Shown here piece by piece: positions 8,134 to 16,172 of a DNA stretch of 64,000 nucleotides (its first letter is position 1; each line of letters begins with the position of its first letter). The position numbers and the translations under genes were made by a program. This DNA is from DASUPK01 sp963774305 (lineage in GTDB: Bacteria; Actinomycetota; Thermoleophilia; Solirubrobacterales; 70-9). Under the pieces are notes generated by a model. The model searched no databases. It saw only the letters and a list, made by a program, of their open reading frames with translations, and had not been told where the DNA came from. The stretch is from NCBI GenBank assembly GCA_963774305.1, contig CAVZEM010000009.1, positions 286,122 through 350,121 of the forward strand. The letters are read 5' to 3'.

Positions 8134-9585
8134 CTAGCCCGGCAGGTCTGCGCCCGCGGCCAGGTCGGCCTGGGAGCGGGCCTCGCGGGCCTCGGCGGCC
8201 GCGAGCAGGTCGCCGAGCGACTCCGAGAGCCCGGTGGCGAGCATCTCGATGTCCTCCATCGTGTCGTAGTCGCCGAGCAGGCCGAAGTCGATGCCGCCGT
8301 TGTAGGACATGATCGCGATGGCGAGCGCGTGGTTCTCGGGCAGGAACGCGACGGGGAAGACATCCTGGAGCTCGCGACCGAGCACGTACAGCGGGATCTG
8401 GGGGCCCGGCACGTTGGTGACGATCAGGTTGAAGAGCCTGGTGGAGAAGTTGATCCGGGAGGCTTGCGCCAGCAGTGTCGGCGGTGCGAAGTCATTGAAG
8501 CGCGAGATCACCTCGGCTCCGAGAGCCTGCTTCGACTCCTTGAGACTGCCCATCGCGCGGCGCACGGCCTCCAGGCGCTTCACGGGGTCCTCGATGTAGA
8601 CGGGCAGTGGTCCACGCATCGCGGCGATCCGGTTGCCGAGCTGGCCGCGCTCGTCCTCGGCCCGGATCGAGACCGGGACTAGCGCCCGCAGCTCGAGACC
8701 CTCGGTCTTCAGCCCGCGGCTTCGCAGCCAGCTCCGCAGGGCACCGCTCACCACGGTCAGCACGACGTCGTTGACCGTCCCGCCGAGCGCGTCCTTGATC
8801 CGCTTGAAGTCGGCGAGCTCAGCGCGGGCCCAGGCGAATCGGCGATGGGACCCGATCTCGGTGTTGAGCGGAACCTCGGGCGCCGGGTTGGTGAAGTTCC
8901 AGGCCACCTCGCCGAGCGCCTCGCCGGCCTCGACGATCTTGCGAGTGCTTCTCCTGGGGTGGCTTGCGGCGCGGACAGCGCGGCGAGCCAGCTTGAAGGG
9001 CGTCTCGCTGAGCTCGACCGCCCCGCGGGCAGCCAGCTCGGCGGAGGAGGGTGAGGGATGCGCAACCCAGTCGCGGTCGGGCTCGATCGGCTCCGGCACC
9101 GGCTGGACGTCGAAGAGGACCGTTGCGATGTCGACGCCCGAGACCCCGTCCACCAGAGCGTGATGGGTCTTCGTCACCAGCGCGAATCGGTTCTTCTCGA
9201 GACCCTGCACGAGCCACAGCTCCCAGAGCGGCTTGGAGCGGTCGAGGGCCTGCGAGAAGAGCCGCCCCGCGATGTTGCGGAGCTGCTCCTCGGAACCGGG
9301 CGCGGGCAGCGCAGAGTGCCGGACGTGGTACGCGAGGTGGAAGTGCGGGTCGTCGACCCAGAACGGCCTGCCTGTCTCGATCGGCGGGAAGGCGAGCTTC
9401 TGGCGGAACCGCGGAACCAGGTGCAGCCTGCTCCGTACGTGGTTCAGGAAGTCCTGATAGGCGGGCGGCGGACCCTCGAAGATCAGGATCGCCCCGACGT
9501 GCATGTGCGCGCTCGAGGTCTCGTTCGTGAGAAACGAGGCGTCGATCGAGCTCAACCGGTCCATGTGTCCCTGTGCCATCGGCAT
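8134..9585 (-). CDS. Wax ester synthase / diacylglycerol acyltransferase (WS/DGAT)
   Basis: This 483-residue protein should transfer acyl groups from acyl-CoA to fatty alcohols or diacylglycerol in storage-lipid synthesis. The catalytic HHxxxDG motif is present as HHALVDG (His141, His142, Asp146). The C-terminal DUF1298-type region carries the family pattern NVPGPQ. The length is normal for the family. Three Met codons lie near the N-terminus (residues 1, 3 and 8) and the true start could be any of them. Lone gene, divergent from ispH with a 56-bp gap. Confidence 0.93.
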   Translation of the reverse strand: MPMAQGHMDRLSSIDASFLTNETSSAHMHVGAILIFEGPPPAYQDFLNHVRSRLHLVPRFRQKLAFPPIETGRPFWVDDPHFHLAYHVRHSALPAPGSEEQLRNIAGRLFSQALDRSKPLWELWLVQGLEKNRFALVTKTHHALVDGVSGVDIATVLFDVQPVPEPIEPDRDWVAHPSPSSAELAARGAVELSETPFKLARRAVRAASHPRRSTRKIVEAGEALGEVAWNFTNPAPEVPLNTEIGSHRRFAWARAELADFKRIKDALGGTVNDVVLTVVSGALRSWLRSRGLKTEGLELRALVPVSIRAEDERGQLGNRIAAMRGPLPVYIEDPVKRLEAVRRAMGSLKESKQALGAEVISRFNDFAPPTLLAQASRINFSTRLFNLIVTNVPGPQIPLYVLGRELQDVFPVAFLPENHALAIAIMSYNGGIDFGLLGDYDTMEDIEMLATGLSESLGDLLAAAEAREARSQADLAAGADLPG

Positions 9586-9641
9586 TGATCAGCCTAGCTT
9601 CTCGGTACGGAAGCACGGCCGCTACCCTTCGCCCGGGCGTC

Positions 9642-10619
9642 ATGTCCACCTCCGAAAACACCCTTCCAGCTCCCTCCAAGGTCCTGCTCGCGGCGCCGCG
9701 CGGCTACTGCGCGGGCGTGGATCGAGCCGTGCAGACGGTCGAGCACGCGCTCGATCTCTATGGCGAGCCGATCTACGTCCGCAAGGAGATCGTCCACAAC
9801 AAGCACGTCGTGCATGAGCTCGAGAAGCGCGGAGCCATCTTCGTCGAGGAGGAGACCGAGGTGCCGGAGGGAGAGATGGTCGTTTTCTCCGCCCACGGAG
9901 TCGCCCCGAGCGTCCACGAGAACGCCGAGAAGCGCCGTCTCCGCACGATCGACGCGACCTGCCCGCTGGTCACCAAGGTCCACGTCGAGGCCCGCAAGTT
10001 CGCCCATGACGGCTACACGATCGTCCTGATCGGCCATGAGGGCCACGAGGAGGTCGAGGGGACGACCGGCGAGGCGCCCGAGCGGACCATCCTCGTTCAG
10101 ACGGAGGAGGACGTCGACGACCTCGAGGTCGACGACCCAGACCGGATCGCCTACATCACCCAGACCACGCTCTCGGTCGACGAGACCAGTTCGATCATCG
10201 CCGCCCTCAAGGAGAAGTTCCCCAACGCGGTCGGGCCGAAGACCGACGACATCTGTTACGCGACCACCAACCGCCAGCAGGCTGTCAAGGCGCTCGCCAA
10301 GGAGTGCGATCTGGTGCTCGTCATCGGCTCGACCAACTCATCGAACTCGAACCGGCTGGTCGAGGTCGCGCGCGAGCATGGCGCCGACTCCTACCTGATC
10401 GACAACCACGGGCAGGTACAGGAGGAATGGCTCGAGGGCGTCGACACCGTCGGCATCACGTCCGGGGCCAGCGCTCCGGAAGAGCTGGTCGAGCAGCTCG
10501 TCACCTTCTTCCGCGAGCGCGGCGCCGATGACGTCTCGGAGCTGAAGACCGTCGACGAGGACGTCCGCTTCATGCTGCCCGGCGAGATCCGGGCGGAGCT
10601 CGCAGGCTCGGGCGCCTAG
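9642..10619 (+). CDS. ispH: 4-hydroxy-3-methylbut-2-enyl diphosphate reductase
   Basis: This 325-residue enzyme performs the last step of the MEP pathway, reducing HMBPP to IPP and DMAPP with a [4Fe-4S] cluster. The three cluster cysteines are Cys23 (PRGYCAGVDRAV), Cys107 (DATCPLVTKVH) and Cys205 (DDICYATTNRQ). The catalytic Glu/His regions (GHEGHEEVEGT) are intact. ATG 9642 gives the usual N-terminus (KVLLAAPRGYCAGV); the frame is open further upstream but without family sequence. Confidence 0.96.
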   Translation: MSTSENTLPAPSKVLLAAPRGYCAGVDRAVQTVEHALDLYGEPIYVRKEIVHNKHVVHELEKRGAIFVEEETEVPEGEMVVFSAHGVAPSVHENAEKRRLRTIDATCPLVTKVHVEARKFAHDGYTIVLIGHEGHEEVEGTTGEAPERTILVQTEEDVDDLEVDDPDRIAYITQTTLSVDETSSIIAALKEKFPNAVGPKTDDICYATTNRQQAVKALAKECDLVLVIGSTNSSNSNRLVEVAREHGADSYLIDNHGQVQEEWLEGVDTVGITSGASAPEELVEQLVTFFRERGADDVSELKTVDEDVRFMLPGEIRAELAGSGA

Positions 10620-10637
10620 GACTCGCCGGCCAGCTCG

Positions 10638-10905
10638 TCAGCTGAACAAACGCTCGCCGACGAAGCCGCCCGGCTGAGCTCCGGGAGGGATCGCGAAGAC
10701 CGCGCTGGAGGTGTGCTTGATGTACTCGTTGAGCGCGTGCGGGGGCGGTCGCCCTGGCCGGATCGCAGCCCGCGTCAGTCAGCTTGAAGGAGAGCTTGTG
10801 GGCCCCGGCGGGGGAGTCGTCCGAGTTGCCGCACCCGGCGAACAGCAGGGAGCCGAGCGCGACGGATGCGACTAGAGAGCTTCGTTGGGTGCTTCGGTGG
10901 GTCAT
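10638..10905 (-). pseudogene. Collapsed efeO-efeB remnant: EfeO N-terminus joined to EfeB C-terminus
   Basis: From ATG 10905 the frame reads a lipoprotein signal ending LLFAGC and then HKLSFKLTDAGCDPA, as at the start of an EfeO cupredoxin domain. The EfeO-like sequence stops near 10750. From about 10740 a different reading frame gives ALNEYIKHTSSAVFAIPPG followed by GGFVGERLFS and a TGA at 10638-10640. That matches the extreme C-terminus of Dyp-type peroxidases (EfeB). The middle and end of efeO and nearly all of efeB are therefore missing, and the two pieces are out of frame. The ATG overlaps the efeU stop (ATGA), as in an intact efeUOB operon. A true deletion and an assembly error are both possible. 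Confidence 0.8.
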
Positions 10906-11774
10906 CGAGCCTCGGTTTGAGTCGTGACAGTTGCGGGCTGGCGGCGTAGGCGGAGAAGCGGACGCCCGGGCCGCCAGCCGTCGGGCCAGACCACGTACAG
11001 GCCCATGGGGATTGCGAAGAGCAGGTAGACGAGCACCTCGACCTCCGTGGGCTGTGGCTGGAGGCCGAGCATCCCGGTCAGCAGGGATCCGCTCACTGTT
11101 CCCGGCTGCACCAGCCAGCTGAGGTCGAGCGCCTCGGCCTGCATGCCGTTGATCCAGCCGGCCTCGTGCGCGGTATGGGCGGCCGTCGCCAGCAGCCCAG
11201 CCGCCACCAGGACGAGAATGAACCCGGTGACGCGGAAGAAGCGAGAGAGGTTGATGCGAACCCCGCCGAAGTAGATGGCGGCGCCGAGACCGATCGCCGC
11301 AACCAGCCCGATCACCGCCCCCGCACCGGCGGCAGTGGGATCCGAGGTGTCCTGGAAGGCCGCCAGCATGAAGACTGTCGTTTCGAAGCCCTCGCGGAGG
11401 ACTGCGAGGAAAGCCATCCCGACGAGGGCAGCCGCCGAGCCGGCGGCGAGCGCCTCCGCGACGTGCCCCTCCAGTTGCGCGCGGAGGCCGCGGGCATGCC
11501 GCCGCATCCAGACGATCATGTAGCTGATCATCCCGACCGCGATCAGCCCGACGATCGTCTCTAGGCCCTCCTGCTGGCGCTGGGGCAGCTGCTCGTCCAC
11601 CAGGCGGAGCGCCACCGCGACGCCGACGCAGATCGCCACCGCGAGCGCGACACCGAGCCACATCGAGCGCAGCGCGTCCCGCCGGCCCTGCTTGACGAGG
11701 AAGGCGGCGACGATGCCGACGATCAGCGAGGCCTCGACCCCTTCGCGCAAGGCGATGACCAGGGTGGGGATCAT
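10902..11774 (-). CDS. efeU: Iron permease EfeU (FTR1 family)
   Basis: This 290-residue membrane protein with about seven hydrophobic segments imports iron. Both REGxE iron-binding motifs are present: REGVEAS near the N-terminus and REGFETT in the fourth helix region. ATG 11774 gives the typical start MIPTLVIALREG and overlaps the stop of the upstream gene (ATGA). EfeU normally works with EfeO and EfeB, whose genes are reduced here to a fragment. This permease may therefore be orphaned or may rely on partners elsewhere. Confidence 0.93.
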   Translation of the reverse strand: MIPTLVIALREGVEASLIVGIVAAFLVKQGRRDALRSMWLGVALAVAICVGVAVALRLVDEQLPQRQQEGLETIVGLIAVGMISYMIVWMRRHARGLRAQLEGHVAEALAAGSAAALVGMAFLAVLREGFETTVFMLAAFQDTSDPTAAGAGAVIGLVAAIGLGAAIYFGGVRINLSRFFRVTGFILVLVAAGLLATAAHTAHEAGWINGMQAEALDLSWLVQPGTVSGSLLTGMLGLQPQPTEVEVLVYLLFAIPMGLYVVWPDGWRPGRPLLRLRRQPATVTTQTEAR

Positions 11775-12667
11775 TCTGCGGGCGTCCGCGAGGTCTGTGG
11801 TGGCTGTGGTCGGCTCATTAGGACGCCCGAATTTGGGCACCCTAACAAAACCCGACCGGGAGTGTCGGCTTTGAGGGCAACGGCCGCTGCGAACTGGATC
11901 GAGTAGAGCAGCAGGCCGGGGGAGGGCTCCAGCTCCAGGGTGTGGCGCTCGGTCGTCTCGTGCGCCGTCAGCTCCTGCAGCCCGGGTTGGGTGACTTCGA
12001 TGGGGTCGCGGGACTCGCCGTCGACGCGGATCTCGATCCGCCCGTCGCCGTCGGTGGCCGCGTAGGCGCCGCCAGCTTGATAGTCGAGCGTCAGCGAGGA
12101 CTCTCCCTCGGTGCTCGACCACGGGTTCTCGGTCGAGCCGCCGGGAAACACCTCCGGCGTCGGGGCGATCACCTTGACGTCGGGAACGTCCGAGGGCCGT
12201 AGTGGCTCCAGCAACGGCGGCGACTCGCGGCCGCCATTCTTCTCGGGAAGAGCGTCGCGAATCGCCTCCTCAGTGCCCGCGTAGTCGCCCTCGCCGAGGT
12301 GGTACCAGCGCAGCGCGCCACCCTGTCCCCAGAGGAAGATTGCCGGCCAGCCATGGGGCTCGTAGATCCGCCAGAGCGCGAACTCGGGATCCACGGCAAC
12401 GGGCCAGTCGATCCCCAGACGCTCGACCGCGCCGGCCACGGCGGCCGTGTCCTGCGTGAACGGGAAGCGGGGCGAGTGGACGCCGATCGTCGCCATGCCC
12501 TCGCCCTCGTAGCGATCATGCCAGGCGCGCAGGTAGGGCAGCGTGCGAATCGAGTTGAGCTGCGCGAAGTCGAAGAAGTGGACGAGGACCGGTCCGGCGG
12601 CCACCAGCCGGTCGATCGACTCCACGCGCTCGCCGACCCACTCGAGGCCGGGCGGGATGGGGGGCAC
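11771..12667 (-). CDS. Thioredoxin-fold protein (DipZ C-terminal type) without the CxxC
   Basis: This 298-residue protein resembles the periplasmic thioredoxin-like and beta-sandwich part of DipZ. Residues about 30-150 follow the thioredoxin fold (LPYLRAWHDRYEGEGMATIG, then a cis-Pro region HGWPAIFLW). The position of the usual CxxC, before RTLPY, reads AQLNS, so no redox pair is present. The C-terminal region (about 170-285) fits the carbohydrate-binding-like domain of that family. No membrane segment or signal peptide is evident. Its stop overlaps the efeU start, so it may be cotranscribed with iron uptake. Function unknown; thiol-disulphide exchange is unlikely. Confidence 0.75.
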   Translation of the reverse strand: MPPIPPGLEWVGERVESIDRLVAAGPVLVHFFDFAQLNSIRTLPYLRAWHDRYEGEGMATIGVHSPRFPFTQDTAAVAGAVERLGIDWPVAVDPEFALWRIYEPHGWPAIFLWGQGGALRWYHLGEGDYAGTEEAIRDALPEKNGGRESPPLLEPLRPSDVPDVKVIAPTPEVFPGGSTENPWSSTEGESSLTLDYQAGGAYAATDGDGRIEIRVDGESRDPIEVTQPGLQELTAHETTERHTLELEPSPGLLLYSIQFAAAVALKADTPGRVLLGCPNSGVLMSRPQPPQTSRTPAE

Positions 12668-12725
12668 GGCGATGTCGGGTCTCGGGGGACGCAGGCGCCG
12701 GAGGGTATGCTGCCGCGTTATCCCA

Positions 12726-12747
12726 GGGTGCTCCGCAGGAGCAACCC
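12726..12747 (+). promoter_or_regulatory. Hairpin in the leader of the HDO-like gene
   Basis: GGGTGCTCC and GGAGCAACCC flank a 3-nt gap and pair with a single bulged A. The hairpin ends 29 bp before the GTG at 12777, in the short divergent gap behind the thioredoxin-fold gene. A leader structure or terminator-like element is possible; no known riboswitch is recognised. Confidence 0.3.
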
Positions 12748-12776
12748 GATCAATGAACTGAAGAGGAGTGGTTTGC

Positions 12777-13394
12777 GTGAGTGAAGCTGTGTGGGAGCGG
12801 ATCGAGGAGAGTCGGGCCCGTCACAACGTGCTCGAGCACCCCTTCTACGTGCGCTGGTCGGCCGGCGAGCTGAGCCGCGAGGAGCTGGCGAGGTACGCCG
12901 GGCAGTACCGCCACGCGACCGAGGCCCTCGCCCGCCTCTGCGGCCAGACGGCCGAGAACGCCCCCGAGCAGCATCGCGAGGAGATCGCGGCGCATGCCAC
13001 TGAGGAGGAGGCCCACGTCGGACTCTGGGATGACTTCGTCGAGGCCGCCGGCGGCGAGATCGGCGCCGAGCCCACGCCGGAGACGGCGGAGTGCGTCACG
13101 GCCTGGACCGCCCCCGAGGGATACCTCGGGCAGCTCGCGCGGATGTATGCGATCGAGAGCGGCCAGCCGGAGATCGCCCGCACCAAGCGTGAGGGCCTGG
13201 CGCGCTTCTACGGCATCAACGGCGGACCGGGGAGCGAGTACTTCAAGGTTCACGAGGGGGCCGACCACGCTCACGCCGAGGAGTCCCGCCGGCTGATCGA
13301 GGAGGCGATGACGCCCGAGGACGAGGATGCCCTCGTCGCCGCAGCGGAGTCCGCCTTCAAGGCGAATCTGCGGCTGCTCGACGGGGTCAGCTGA
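12777..13394 (+). CDS. TenA/PqqC-like helical protein, candidate haem-oxygenase-like di-iron oxidase
   Basis: This protein of about 205 residues is predicted all-helical and has the TenA/PqqC/CADD fold pattern (VLEHPFYVRWSAGELSREEL, then GQYRHATEAL). Candidate metal ligands occur as HATEEEAH in the centre and DHAHAEE near the C-terminus, spaced as in haem-oxygenase-like di-iron oxidases such as CADD. Known members act on small metabolites, including p-aminobenzoate synthesis (CADD) and thiamin salvage (TenA). GTG 12777 has GAGGAG 8 bases upstream; GTG 12768 is also in frame. The substrate is unknown. It heads a run of membrane-protein genes. Confidence 0.75.
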   Translation: MSEAVWERIEESRARHNVLEHPFYVRWSAGELSREELARYAGQYRHATEALARLCGQTAENAPEQHREEIAAHATEEEAHVGLWDDFVEAAGGEIGAEPTPETAECVTAWTAPEGYLGQLARMYAIESGQPEIARTKREGLARFYGINGGPGSEYFKVHEGADHAHAEESRRLIEEAMTPEDEDALVAAAESAFKANLRLLDGVS

Positions 13395-13407
13395 ACGCCG
13401 GGCTCTG

Positions 13408-13611
13408 ATGCGCGGGCGCTCCGGACGGGTCGGCGACCGCGTGATCGGGATCGGGCTCGGGATTCTGCTCGGGCTCGCGGTGATCATCCTGTTCCTGTTC
13501 CTGGGCTCGCGCAACACGATCGATGAGCCCTCGCTCTCGGGCGGGGCGACGACCCAGACGCAGCCGGCCGCGCCGCCGGCGAAGGTGTCGAAGCCGAAGC
13601 CGCCCAAGTAG
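13408..13611 (+). CDS. Small single-pass membrane protein
   Basis: This 67-residue protein has a basic N-terminus, one strong hydrophobic segment (about residues 13-32, IGIGLGILLGLAVIILFLF) and a Thr/Pro/Ala/Lys tail ending PKPPK. It follows the HDO-like gene by 13 bp and precedes another membrane protein by 12 bp, so all three are probably cotranscribed. Function not recognised. Confidence 0.65.
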   Translation: MRGRSGRVGDRVIGIGLGILLGLAVIILFLFLGSRNTIDEPSLSGGATTQTQPAAPPAKVSKPKPPK

Positions 13612-13623
13612 GATTCCTGACCG

Positions 13624-14220
13624 ATGAGATCGGCAATGCGCACCGCTCATAGGGTCCGGCTCGCGGGGATCCTGGCGCTCGGCGCGTTTGCACTCCACCA
13701 GCTGCGCTACCTGATCGCCATTGGGGGATCCTCCGCCGCCGAGCTCGCTCAGGAGGGACACCGCTACATGTCGGATCTCTTGCCGCCGGTCTCCGTTCTG
13801 GTGCTTGCCGCCGTCGTGGCGACGCTGATCCGAGGCACCGAGGCGGCGTCACCCGCAAGGGCACCACTCGGACGCCGCATCGCGGTCTTCGCGGGCGCAT
13901 TGCTCGCCATCTACGTGGGCCAGGAGCTCCTCGAGGGACTGCTGGCAACAGGCCACGCGACGGGCCTGGCCGGTGTGCTCGGCGGCGGTGGGTGGATCGC
14001 GCTGCCGCTCGCCGTGACCATCGGTGCCCTGGCGGCGCTGCTCGCTCACGTGCTCGAGAGAGTCGAGCGCGTGATCGCGGTGATCCACGCCGAGCGGCCA
14101 GTGCGCTCGCGCCCGCCCGCGGTCCGCGGCAGGGCCCTTCCGGCCCGCGGAATCAGCTTGCTCTCCGCTCCTCTTGCGTTTGGCTTGGCCCGAAGGCCGC
14201 CTCCTCCGGTACCTGCCTAG
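13624..14220 (+). CDS. Multi-pass membrane protein of unknown function
   Basis: This 198-residue protein has about four hydrophobic segments and a basic cytoplasmic-type tail rich in Arg and Pro. A His-Gln-Leu-Arg-Tyr sequence follows the first segment and a GQELLEGLLATGHATG sequence precedes the last, so several His and Glu residues lie at the membrane edge. I do not recognise a family. ATG 13624 and ATG 13639 are both possible starts. It is 79 bp upstream of the cupredoxin-like gene on the same strand. Confidence 0.65.
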   Translation: MRSAMRTAHRVRLAGILALGAFALHQLRYLIAIGGSSAAELAQEGHRYMSDLLPPVSVLVLAAVVATLIRGTEAASPARAPLGRRIAVFAGALLAIYVGQELLEGLLATGHATGLAGVLGGGGWIALPLAVTIGALAALLAHVLERVERVIAVIHAERPVRSRPPAVRGRALPARGISLLSAPLAFGLARRPPPPVPA

Positions 14221-14299
14221 CAGGTGTCAATCCGCGCGCGCGTTTCGCCTTCGTTTAGGCAGCGACGGCACCGTGCGCACATCCAAGGAGGTCTTCCGA

Positions 14300-14686
14300 A
14301 TGCAATCGAGACCTGCACGACTCGGCCTGCTGGCCGCGGTGATCGTCGCCGCAATCGTGGTCTTCGTCGTGCTGAGGAACAACAACAGCGACACGAGCAA
14401 TGACACCGCCAAGGGCGTTCAGGTCCTGAACGTCGACGCCAGCGGCAATCCGGTCGGCGGGGTGAAGACGTTGACTTACAACAAGGGCGACCAGGTCCAG
14501 CTCCACGTGAACCTGGCGGCGCCCGAGGACGAGGTCCACGTCCACGGCTACGAGATCGAGAAGCCGGCCGAGCACAGCCCGGTCACCTTTTCGTTCCCGG
14601 CCCACCTCGACGGCGTCTTCGAGATCGAGGTGCACGGCTCCGACAAGACGGAGGGACCGATCGCCGAGCTCCACGTCAACCCGTGA
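14300..14686 (+). CDS. Membrane-anchored cupredoxin-like protein
   Basis: This 128-residue protein has an N-terminal hydrophobic anchor (about residues 8-26) followed by a small beta domain. The pattern VHVHGYEIEK ... FEIEVHG is that of cupredoxin-like folds, with several His residues placed as possible copper ligands. There is no Cys, so a classical blue-copper site is unlikely. The start is well supported by AAGGAGG at 14285-14291, 8 bases before ATG. Its stop overlaps the start of the next membrane protein gene, suggesting the two products act together outside the membrane. Confidence 0.75.
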   Translation: MQSRPARLGLLAAVIVAAIVVFVVLRNNNSDTSNDTAKGVQVLNVDASGNPVGGVKTLTYNKGDQVQLHVNLAAPEDEVHVHGYEIEKPAEHSPVTFSFPAHLDGVFEIEVHGSDKTEGPIAELHVNP

Positions 14687-16134
14687 TGAGGGCGTTGAAG
14701 CTGAAGACCGCGGTGGGCGTCGCACTGGCGACGCCCACCGCGGCGCTGCTCTTCCCAGACGTCGCCTCGGCGCACGCCCTGGTCGGCCGCAAGGACCTGC
14801 CGGTGCCCGCGTGGCTCTTTGCCTGGGGGGCGTCGCTGGTCCTGATCATCTCCTTTGCGCTGCTCTCGGTCGCCTGGACCACTGCGCGGCTCCAGGACGA
14901 GGACTGGCGCGCGATGCCGCGCTGGTTCTCGCGGGCGGTGCTCAATGAAGGCACGCAGATCGTCTGCGGGCTGATCGGCGTCGGCCTATTCGTGCTGGTC
15001 CTCTACGCCGGCTTCAGGGGCATCGAGGACCCGACACAGAACTTCGCGATCATCTTCGTCTTCTACACGTTCTGGCTGGGCCTGGTCCTGCTCAGCGTGT
15101 TGTTCGGGGACGTGTTCCGGGCGTTCAACCCCTGGCGGGCGATCGGCCGAACAATCTCCGGCGGATTCCGCCTCGTCGCGGGGGAATCCGCGCCTGCCCC
15201 GTTCACCTATCCCGACCGGCTCGGGCGCTGGCCGGCCGTCATCGGCGTTCTGCTGTTCGTCTGGCTCGAGCTGATCGCCGGCGGTGGAGCGTCGCCGACG
15301 CCGCACAAGGTCGCGGTCGCCACGGTGATCTACACAGCCATCACGTTCATCTGCATGGCGCTGTTCGGGGTGGAGAAGTGGATCGAGCGAGGGGAGGCGT
15401 TCAACGCCTACTTCGGGATGTTCTCCCGCCTCGGCCCGTTCGAGGTGCGGGGCGTCGAGGTGGGCCGCCGCAGGTTCCTGACCGGCGCGCCTCAGTGGGC
15501 GGCGGTTCCGGGGGCCGCCGCACTGGTGCTCACCTCGATCGCGGTGACGAGCTTCGACGGCGCCCAGGAGGGCGTTCTCTCCGGCGCCATCAAGTGGACC
15601 TTCGAGCGCTGCAGCGACATCGGCTTCAGTCTGCCCGACTCGTTCCGGATCGCCAACAGCATCTGGTTGCTGATCACCCTTGGCGCCGTCTCGAGTCTCT
15701 ACTGGCTCGGGGTGACCGGCATGCACACGGTTCGCAGCTCACCGCCGGTCAAGGAGCTCGGGCGCTCGTTCGCCCATTCCCTGATCCCGATCGCGCTGGC
15801 CTATCTGGTGGCCCACTACTTCAGCGCCTTCCTCTACCAGGAGCAGGCCCAGTTCACCTACGTACTCTCTGACCCGCTCGGCCACGGCTCCGACCTGTTC
15901 GGCACCGCCGGGGGCGGCATCAACTACGGGATCGTCGGCTCGAACACGGTCTGGTACGTGCAGGTCGCGGCGCTGGTGGTCGGCCACGTTGTGGCCCTGA
16001 CGCTGGCGCATGACCGTGCGCTCAAGGTCTACGACAACGTTCGCCACGCATCCCGCTCGCAGTACTTCATGCTCGCGGTGATGGTGGGCTTCACCTGCTT
16101 CGGGCTCTTTCTCCTGTCGCAGGCAAACGCGTAG
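14683..16134 (+). CDS. Large multi-pass membrane protein, coupled to the cupredoxin-like gene
   Basis: This 483-residue protein has about ten or eleven hydrophobic segments. An N-terminal cleavable-looking segment ends DVASAHALVG, so a His may become the mature N-terminal region. Conserved-looking features include FNPWRAIGRTI and a late segment with HYFSAFLYQEQAQFTY. The start is GTG 14683 or ATG 14686, overlapping the previous stop. I recall proteins of this shape in actinobacteria annotated after an organophosphate hydrolase, but I see no catalytic site that would justify that name. The link to a cupredoxin-like protein suggests metal or redox chemistry at the membrane. Confidence 0.7.
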   Translation: MMRALKLKTAVGVALATPTAALLFPDVASAHALVGRKDLPVPAWLFAWGASLVLIISFALLSVAWTTARLQDEDWRAMPRWFSRAVLNEGTQIVCGLIGVGLFVLVLYAGFRGIEDPTQNFAIIFVFYTFWLGLVLLSVLFGDVFRAFNPWRAIGRTISGGFRLVAGESAPAPFTYPDRLGRWPAVIGVLLFVWLELIAGGGASPTPHKVAVATVIYTAITFICMALFGVEKWIERGEAFNAYFGMFSRLGPFEVRGVEVGRRRFLTGAPQWAAVPGAAALVLTSIAVTSFDGAQEGVLSGAIKWTFERCSDIGFSLPDSFRIANSIWLLITLGAVSSLYWLGVTGMHTVRSSPPVKELGRSFAHSLIPIALAYLVAHYFSAFLYQEQAQFTYVLSDPLGHGSDLFGTAGGGINYGIVGSNTVWYVQVAALVVGHVVALTLAHDRALKVYDNVRHASRSQYFMLAVMVGFTCFGLFLLSQANA

Positions 16135-16166
16135 CGGCCACCAGGCCGCGATCTGATGGCGAAGCC
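16134..16166 (+). terminator. Stem-loop starting on the stop codon, followed by GGC-GAA-GCC
   Basis: A perfect 6-bp stem GCGGCC / GGCCGC with loop ACCA begins on the G of TAG (16134-16149). Eight bases later comes GGC GAA GCC (16158-16166). It sits between two convergent genes. CTGATGGCGAAGCCGA in this element is identical to a stretch at 37797-37812. Confidence 0.5.
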
Positions 16167-16172
16167 GAGTAA

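Noticed and set aside
10570..10750. Continuation of the EfeO-like frame as a real C-terminus
   Set aside because: Beyond DAGCDPA the frame gives Arg/Ala/Pro-rich sequence unlike EfeO, while the neighbouring frame gives EfeB-like sequence that ends in a proper stop.
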